A stretch of 64,000 nucleotides of DNA from contig NZ_LMGU01000001.1 in NCBI RefSeq assembly GCF_001427525.1, positions 1,459,788-1,523,787 on the forward strand, given 5' to 3'. Below, piece after piece: positions 60,016 to 64,000 of the stretch. The stretch is from Microbacterium sp. Root61. Lineage in GTDB: Bacteria > Actinomycetota > Actinomycetes > Actinomycetales > Microbacteriaceae. The translations under genes were made by a program, and so were the position numbers. The notes below the pieces were generated by a model. It made no database searches, was not told where the DNA came from, and saw only the letters and a list, made by a program, of their open reading frames with translations. The stretch's first letter is position 1. Every line of letters begins with the position of its first letter.

Positions 60016-61023
60016 TCACTGGTTGCTGAAAGCGGCGTCGAAGGGGTTCTCCGGCGCCTTCCACAACAGCGACCGCACGAATCCGACGGCCTCGGCGGCG
60101 CCGTGCAGTCGATCCATCGCAGCGTCTTCCCACTCGACCGAGATCGGGCCGCTGTAGCCGATCGCATCGAGCGCGCGGAAGGAGTCCTCCCACGGCACGT
60201 CCCCGTGCCCGGTCGAGACGAAGTCCCACCCGCGCCGCGGGTCGCCCCATGTCTGGTGCGACCCCAGCACGCCCGCGCGGCCGTTGCGCGGCCGCATCCG
60301 CGTGTCCTTGCAGTCGACGTGGTAGATCCGGTCCTGGAAGTCCCAGATGAACCCGACCGGGTCGATGTTCTGCCACATCATGTGGCTCGGGTCCCAGTTG
60401 AAGCCGAACGCGGGCCGGTGGCCGATCGCTTCGAGGGCGCGCACACTCGTCCAGTAGTCGTACGCGATCTCGCCCGGGTGCACCTCATGCGCGAATCGCA
60501 CGCCCTCGTCGTCGAAGACGTCGAGGATCGGATTCCAGCGTGCGGCGAAGTCCTCGTAGCCCCCCTCGATCACGCTCGCCGGCACCGGCGGAAACATCGC
60601 GACATAGGGCCAGATCGACGAACCGGTGAAACCGACGACGGTGTCGACCCCCAGCTTGCGCGCGACCCGTGCCGCGCGCTTCATGTCTTCCGCGGCCCGC
60701 TGCCGCACGCCCTCCGCGTCACCGTCGCCCCACACGTAGTCGCGCAGGATCGCCTGGTGGCGGAAGTCGATCGGAGCATCGCACACCGCCTGGCCGGCGA
60801 GGTGGTTCGAGATCGCGAAGACCTTGAGCCCGTGGCGGTCCAGGATCTCCAGACGGGATGCCGCGTAGTCGTCGTCCTCGTCGGCGCGCTGCAGATCGAG
60901 ATGATCGCCGGATGCCGCGATCTCCAGTCCGTCGTACCCCCAGGAGGCGGCGATCCGCGCGACCTCCTCGAAGGGCAGGTCCGCCCACTGACCGGTGAAC
61001 AGGGTGACGGGATGCGTCGACAT
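60016..61023 (-). CDS. Sugar phosphate isomerase/epimerase (TIM barrel), gene B
   Basis: A 335-residue TIM-barrel protein of the same superfamily but a different branch: [28 protein letters not shown] opens the barrel, with [14 protein letters not shown] (Glu), [13 protein letters not shown] (Asp/His), [12 protein letters not shown] and ISVEWED as metal/substrate strands. The length and the WDPSH motif match proteins found in inositol and sugar-acid catabolic clusters. It follows gene C by 26 bases on the same strand. Confidence 0.87.
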   Translation of the reverse strand: MSTHPVTLFTGQWADLPFEEVARIAASWGYDGLEIAASGDHLDLQRADEDDDYAASRLEILDRHGLKVFAISNHLAGQAVCDAPIDFRHQAILRDYVWGDGDAEGVRQRAAEDMKRAARVARKLGVDTVVGFTGSSIWPYVAMFPPVPASVIEGGYEDFAARWNPILDVFDDEGVRFAHEVHPGEIAYDYWTSVRALEAIGHRPAFGFNWDPSHMMWQNIDPVGFIWDFQDRIYHVDCKDTRMRPRNGRAGVLGSHQTWGDPRRGWDFVSTGHGDVPWEDSFRALDAIGYSGPISVEWEDAAMDRLHGAAEAVGFVRSLLWKAPENPFDAAFSNQ

Positions 61024-61049
61024 GGCAGCTCCAGTGATGATGTCGGGAC

Positions 61050-61931
61050 TTACAGTGTGGCCGACGCCGACCCGGATCGCGCGTCCTGCAGCGCGGTGAG
61101 GTACGCCAGCGAGCGCTGTGCAAGCTCGTCCTGCGACGCCGCGAGGGGGCGCCAGACCGAGGCAGCGACCGCGATGGTCGCGTTCTCGCCGGTGAAGCTC
61201 TCCAGCCCCAGGATGCCGCGATAGTCGGCGTCATCGAGCGCGTCGAGCAGGCCAGGCCAATCGGTGTGGTCGTCTCCGACCGCGCCGCGGTCGTTGCCGC
61301 ACACCTGCACGTAGGCGATCGCGCGCCCGGCCGTGCGGATCGCATCGGCCGGCCGCTTCTCCTCGATGTTGAGGTGGTAGGTATCCAGGGCCAGACCGAG
61401 CCCGGGTCCGAGGATCGGACCGAGGGCGACCAGCGCCTGGTCGACGGTGTTGAGCACGCTCGTCTCATAGCGGTTCAGCGGCTCGACGGCGAGCGCGACG
61501 CCGGACTCGGCGGCCTCCGCCACGAGCGGTTCGAGGTTGCGGCGCAGTTCGGTCGCGGCATCCGCTCGTTCTTCGTCACTCATGCGCCAGGTGACGCCGG
61601 TCGGAGCGTAGAAGGGGCCCGCGACGGTGGCCGCGCCGAGGGCCGCGGCCGCCGAGATGCACGCACGAAGATAGGCCTGCGTCGCGGCGACATCGCCCGC
61701 GCGCGCCAGGAGTGATCGGCCGGGGCCCATCGCGCCCACCACGACGGGTGTCAGCCCGAGCTCGTCGAGGAGGTCGCGCGCACGCAGCGGATCCCAGTCG
61801 CCGACATTCTCCAGCGGGAGCTCGATCGCACCGAACCCCATACCGGCTGCACGGCGGGCGAGTTCGTCCAGGCTCGTGTCGGTCAAGGGCGAGGTCCACA
61901 CCCAGGTGTTGACGCCGATCGTGCGATGCAT
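61050..61931 (-). CDS. Sugar phosphate isomerase/epimerase (tagatose-3-epimerase-like), gene C
   Basis: A 293-residue protein with the ketose 3-epimerase pattern: opening [12 protein letters not shown], then [18 protein letters not shown] (Glu), [14 protein letters not shown] (Asp, His), a YVQVCGND strand and [11 protein letters not shown] (Glu) as four metal ligands. It could epimerise a ketose or act on an inositol derivative. The ATG at 61931 has GGAGGAG upstream. It is separated from the ABC binding-protein gene by a terminator hairpin, so it has its own or read-through expression. Confidence 0.88.
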   Translation of the reverse strand: MHRTIGVNTWVWTSPLTDTSLDELARRAAGMGFGAIELPLENVGDWDPLRARDLLDELGLTPVVVGAMGPGRSLLARAGDVAATQAYLRACISAAAALGAATVAGPFYAPTGVTWRMSDEERADAATELRRNLEPLVAEAAESGVALAVEPLNRYETSVLNTVDQALVALGPILGPGLGLALDTYHLNIEEKRPADAIRTAGRAIAYVQVCGNDRGAVGDDHTDWPGLLDALDDADYRGILGLESFTGENATIAVAASVWRPLAASQDELAQRSLAYLTALQDARSGSASATL

Positions 61932-61956
61932 GTGCTCTCCTCCATCACATGGGGAT

Positions 61957-61995
61957 GTCCCATCCTCCCGTCGAAGCACGACGGGAGGATGGGAC
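61957..61995 (-). terminator. 17-bp perfect stem-loop after sugar-binding-protein gene
   Basis: The arms GTCCCATCCTCCCGTCG and complement flank a 5-base loop. It lies 12 bases after the stop of the lipoprotein gene and 26 bases before gene C, which fits partial termination within a catabolic operon. Confidence 0.75.
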
Positions 61996-62006
61996 AGTAC
62001 TGCGGT

Positions 62007-63215
62007 TTACGGAATCTGGCGCTGCTGCCAGACCTCCGGGTAACCGGGCAGGTTCTCTCCGCCGAACTTGGCGTAGTGCCCGTCGGGCATGCCGTCATTG
62101 GCCTCGAGGTAGGGGTCGACCTCTTCCGCGGTGATGGGGCTCTGCGGGAGCACCCACTCCTTCGGAACCTCCTGGCCGGCGAAGATCATCTGAGCCGCCA
62201 GCAGCGGGGTGCGCCACTGGAAGTTCGAGTAGACGGGCGCGAGTCCCGTGAGGCCCGTGTCCTTCCACTTACGCAGGAAGCTCATCTCGTCTTCACCGGT
62301 CATGACCGGGTAGTCCGCTCCGGCGTCCTCGAACGCCTCGATCGCCGCGACGGCGCCGTCACCGGCATCCATCCAGATGCCCTGGACGTCGCCCTTGGCG
62401 AGCTCGTCGGCGATGATGCTCTTGATCTTCGCGGGGTCCGCACCGGTGAAGTAGTCCACCGCTTCGATACCGGCCTCGGAGAACAGCTTCTCGGCTGCCG
62501 CCCACCGGTGCTCGAGCACGTCGACACCGGGCAGGACGCGCAGTGCGACGACCTTGTCGCCCTTCTCGAGGTTGTCGATCAGGAACTCCGCCGTGTCGAT
62601 TCCCCACGCGAATCCACCGATCGGGTGGATGAACGTGACCTGGCAATCCGTCTCGACGCCGCGGTCGAAGACGACGACGGGCTTGCCCGTCTCGCAGGCG
62701 CGCTCGACGGCCGGAGTCATCGCCGCCGTGCTGTTCGGCGAGATGAGGAAGACGTCGCAGTTGCCCTCGTTGATGAAGTAGTCGATGTCCGCGATCTGCG
62801 TGTCATCGGAGTCCTGCGCGTCGCGGGTCTCCATCTCGCTGATCGCTCCCGCGTCCTGCAGCACCTTGAGCTGCTGGTTCATGGTGATCCAGCCGGTCTG
62901 GCGCCAGGGGTTGGAGATCGAAGCGTTCGCGAAGCACGCCTTCTTCGCACCTGTGCTCGCGAAGGCCGACGTGTCGACCATCTCGGCGTTGATGTACTGC
63001 AGGTACGGCTCGTCCTCCGGACCCTGCGGAATGACATCCCGCTCCGCGTCCTGCTTGTCGAACAGGGCCTGGTCGAACCATTCGTTCGTCTCGGACGTCG
63101 GCGGCTCCGCGGAGTCAGACGGAGCCGTGACTCCGGGGTCCGTGGTGCAGCCGGCAAGCACGAACAGGCCGATGAGCGTCGTCGAGACGACGCCGATCTT
63201 CAGTGACCGTCGCAT
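62007..63215 (-). CDS. Sugar ABC transporter substrate-binding lipoprotein (ribose/inositol type)
   Basis: A 402-residue periplasmic-binding-protein-like-I lipoprotein (Peripla_BP_4 type) with lipobox VLAGC (Cys23). Typical segments: NPWRQTGWITMNQQLKVLQ, DVFLISPNSTAAMTPAVERA, PVVVFDRGVETDC and GIWMDAGDGAVAAIEAF. It binds a monosaccharide or inositol-like polyol for the permease upstream. The ATG at 63215 has a perfect AAGGAGG site. Four late aromatic residues near QWRTP may line the pocket. Confidence 0.9.
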   Translation of the reverse strand: MRRSLKIGVVSTTLIGLFVLAGCTTDPGVTAPSDSAEPPTSETNEWFDQALFDKQDAERDVIPQGPEDEPYLQYINAEMVDTSAFASTGAKKACFANASISNPWRQTGWITMNQQLKVLQDAGAISEMETRDAQDSDDTQIADIDYFINEGNCDVFLISPNSTAAMTPAVERACETGKPVVVFDRGVETDCQVTFIHPIGGFAWGIDTAEFLIDNLEKGDKVVALRVLPGVDVLEHRWAAAEKLFSEAGIEAVDYFTGADPAKIKSIIADELAKGDVQGIWMDAGDGAVAAIEAFEDAGADYPVMTGEDEMSFLRKWKDTGLTGLAPVYSNFQWRTPLLAAQMIFAGQEVPKEWVLPQSPITAEEVDPYLEANDGMPDGHYAKFGGENLPGYPEVWQQRQIP

Positions 63216-63217
63216 TG

Positions 63218-64000
63218 TCAACCTCCTTGGTTAACGTTGGGGCCCTCTGCTGTGAGGGCATGTGATCCGGACTGAGCAGGTTCCTCGGGGGAACCCGGCT
63301 CCTTCCCCGTAGCGGGAGAAGACTGTGTGGATGCCGCGGCTCGTGGCTTCGAGCGGCGGGCACGGAACGCGACGCCGGAGTAGGCGACCGCAGCGATGAT
63401 GATGACGCCCTGGACCGTGTCGCGCAGTGTCGACGGGACACCGGCGATGTTCAGCAGCAGGAAGAGCGCCTCCAGAACGAAGGCGCCGGCCACCGCCGCG
63501 ACCACCCAGCCTCGGCCTCCGCCGAGCACCACGCCGCCGAGGACGACGGCGGTGATCGCGACGAACTCGTAGCCGCGACCGACCGAGGGGTGCACGCCGG
63601 CGTAGCCGACCAGGAGCACTCCGGCCAGCGTGGCCGACAGCGACGAGATGATGAACGCCCGGGTGGTGACCCACCACGTGCGCGCCCCGGCGTAGCGGGC
63701 GGCCGTGCGGTTGTCGCCGACGGCGATCATCGTCTTGCCCAGGGGTCGCTTGGTGAGCCAGATCGCCAGCGCGAGCCAGACGGCGAGCACCACGACGGCC
63801 CAGGGCAGGAAGTCGAGGAACGGGATGTCGCGGATGCCGCCACGTCCGATCTCGCGGAAGCTGTCGGCGGGATTGCCCGTCGCGGCTCCCCCGGTCCACC
63901 ACAGCACGAGGCCGAGGAGGGCGAGCATCATGCCGAGCGTGACGATGAACGACGGCACCTTCAGGAGCGTCGTGAGCAGACCGTTGATCAGACCGATGAA
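63218..64000 (-). CDS. Sugar ABC transporter permease (RbsC type), partial
   Basis: The frame is open to the window edge. It codes the last 260 residues, beginning FIGLINGLLTTLLKVPSFIV, the conserved RbsC-type loop. About seven membrane helices and the AARYAGARTWWVTTRAFIISSL cytoplasmic loop are visible, and then a 45-residue Ser/Pro-rich C-terminal tail, longer than usual. A GTG at 63958 is internal, not the start. The stop is 2 bases from the binding-protein start, so they form one operon whose ATPase gene should lie beyond the window. Confidence 0.9.
   Translation of the reverse strand, partial: FIGLINGLLTTLLKVPSFIVTLGMMLALLGLVLWWTGGAATGNPADSFREIGRGGIRDIPFLDFLPWAVVVLAVWLALAIWLTKRPLGKTMIAVGDNRTAARYAGARTWWVTTRAFIISSLSATLAGVLLVGYAGVHPSVGRGYEFVAITAVVLGGVVLGGGRGWVVAAVAGAFVLEALFLLLNIAGVPSTLRDTVQGVIIIAAVAYSGVAFRARRSKPRAAASTQSSPATGKEPGSPEEPAQSGSHALTAEGPNVNQGG

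Noticed and set aside
1..64000. tRNA, rRNA or known metabolite riboswitches
   Set aside because: I looked for tRNA-like cloverleaf ends and for conserved riboswitch cores in the intergenic gaps and saw none. A covariance-model search would be needed to exclude weak ones.

Overview
The window looks like chromosome of a high-G+C Gram-positive actinobacterium. I infer Microbacteriaceae, most likely Microbacterium. The grounds are roughly 70% G+C, many GTG starts, dense ATGA and TGATG stop/start overlaps, the ribosomal rplJ-rplL pair, a cydABDC locus and an LAxTG-type surface sorting signal. No phylogenetic search was possible. About 64 protein genes fill the window, including one partial gene at each end. 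I see no tRNA, rRNA, CRISPR array, insertion sequence or phage module, and no gene-free stretch longer than 300 bases.

Layout. 1-5.7 kb: end of a GNAT gene, a divergent XRE-cupin regulator / thioredoxin-reductase-methyltransferase fusion pair, an orphan gene, an Fe-S-type HTH regulator, and a PadR/permease-prefix pair behind a near-perfect 40-bp operator. 5.7-27.7 kb: a molybdenum region holding fdhD, moaA, modABC with a Mop-type regulator, moeB-moeA-moaC-mobA-DUF6457-moaD, moaE, a MogA/MoaB protein and one molybdoenzyme of the FdhF/YdeP family. The cytochrome bd locus cydABDC sits inside it. 27.8-35.1 kb: a surface-oxidase locus with a secreted copper-amine-oxidase-like protein carrying an LAxTG signal, a membrane-anchored partner, two DUF305 proteins (one lacking both His-His motifs) and a signal peptidase I; an APC permease and an IclR regulator are divergent from it. 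35-45.5 kb: HerA-like ATPase, PAP2 phosphatase, tandem F420-type nitroreductases, tautomerase, a 45-bp tandem repeat, Bcr/CflA-type efflux, DUF3105-DUF305, and a CtpE-like P-type ATPase.

45.5-50.7 kb: an alpha-glucoside-type ABC importer with a divergent LacI repressor and two matching operators. 50.7-51.9 kb: rplL and rplJ preceded by an L10-type leader that contains a terminator and a competing pairing. 51.9-55 kb: a LuxR protein fused to a histidine-kinase-like ATPase domain, divergent from glutathione-independent formaldehyde dehydrogenase (fdhA) and a GlcG/HbpS-like protein. 55.2-58.8 kb: a lone YqaJ-type nuclease, an EmrB/QacA-type exporter with its MarR regulator under a near-consensus promoter, and a TetR gene. 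58.8-64 kb: three TIM-barrel sugar isomerase/epimerase genes and the start of a ribose-type ABC importer, cut by the window end.

How it fits together: molybdate import, cofactor assembly and one molybdoenzyme are co-located with the high-affinity oxidase, which suggests a redox or low-oxygen programme. The amine-oxidase locus may form a self-contained extracellular copper enzyme with its own copper-handling and processing proteins. Most other loci are transporter or enzyme genes paired with a local regulator, and in at least six places a dyad operator is visible in the DNA.
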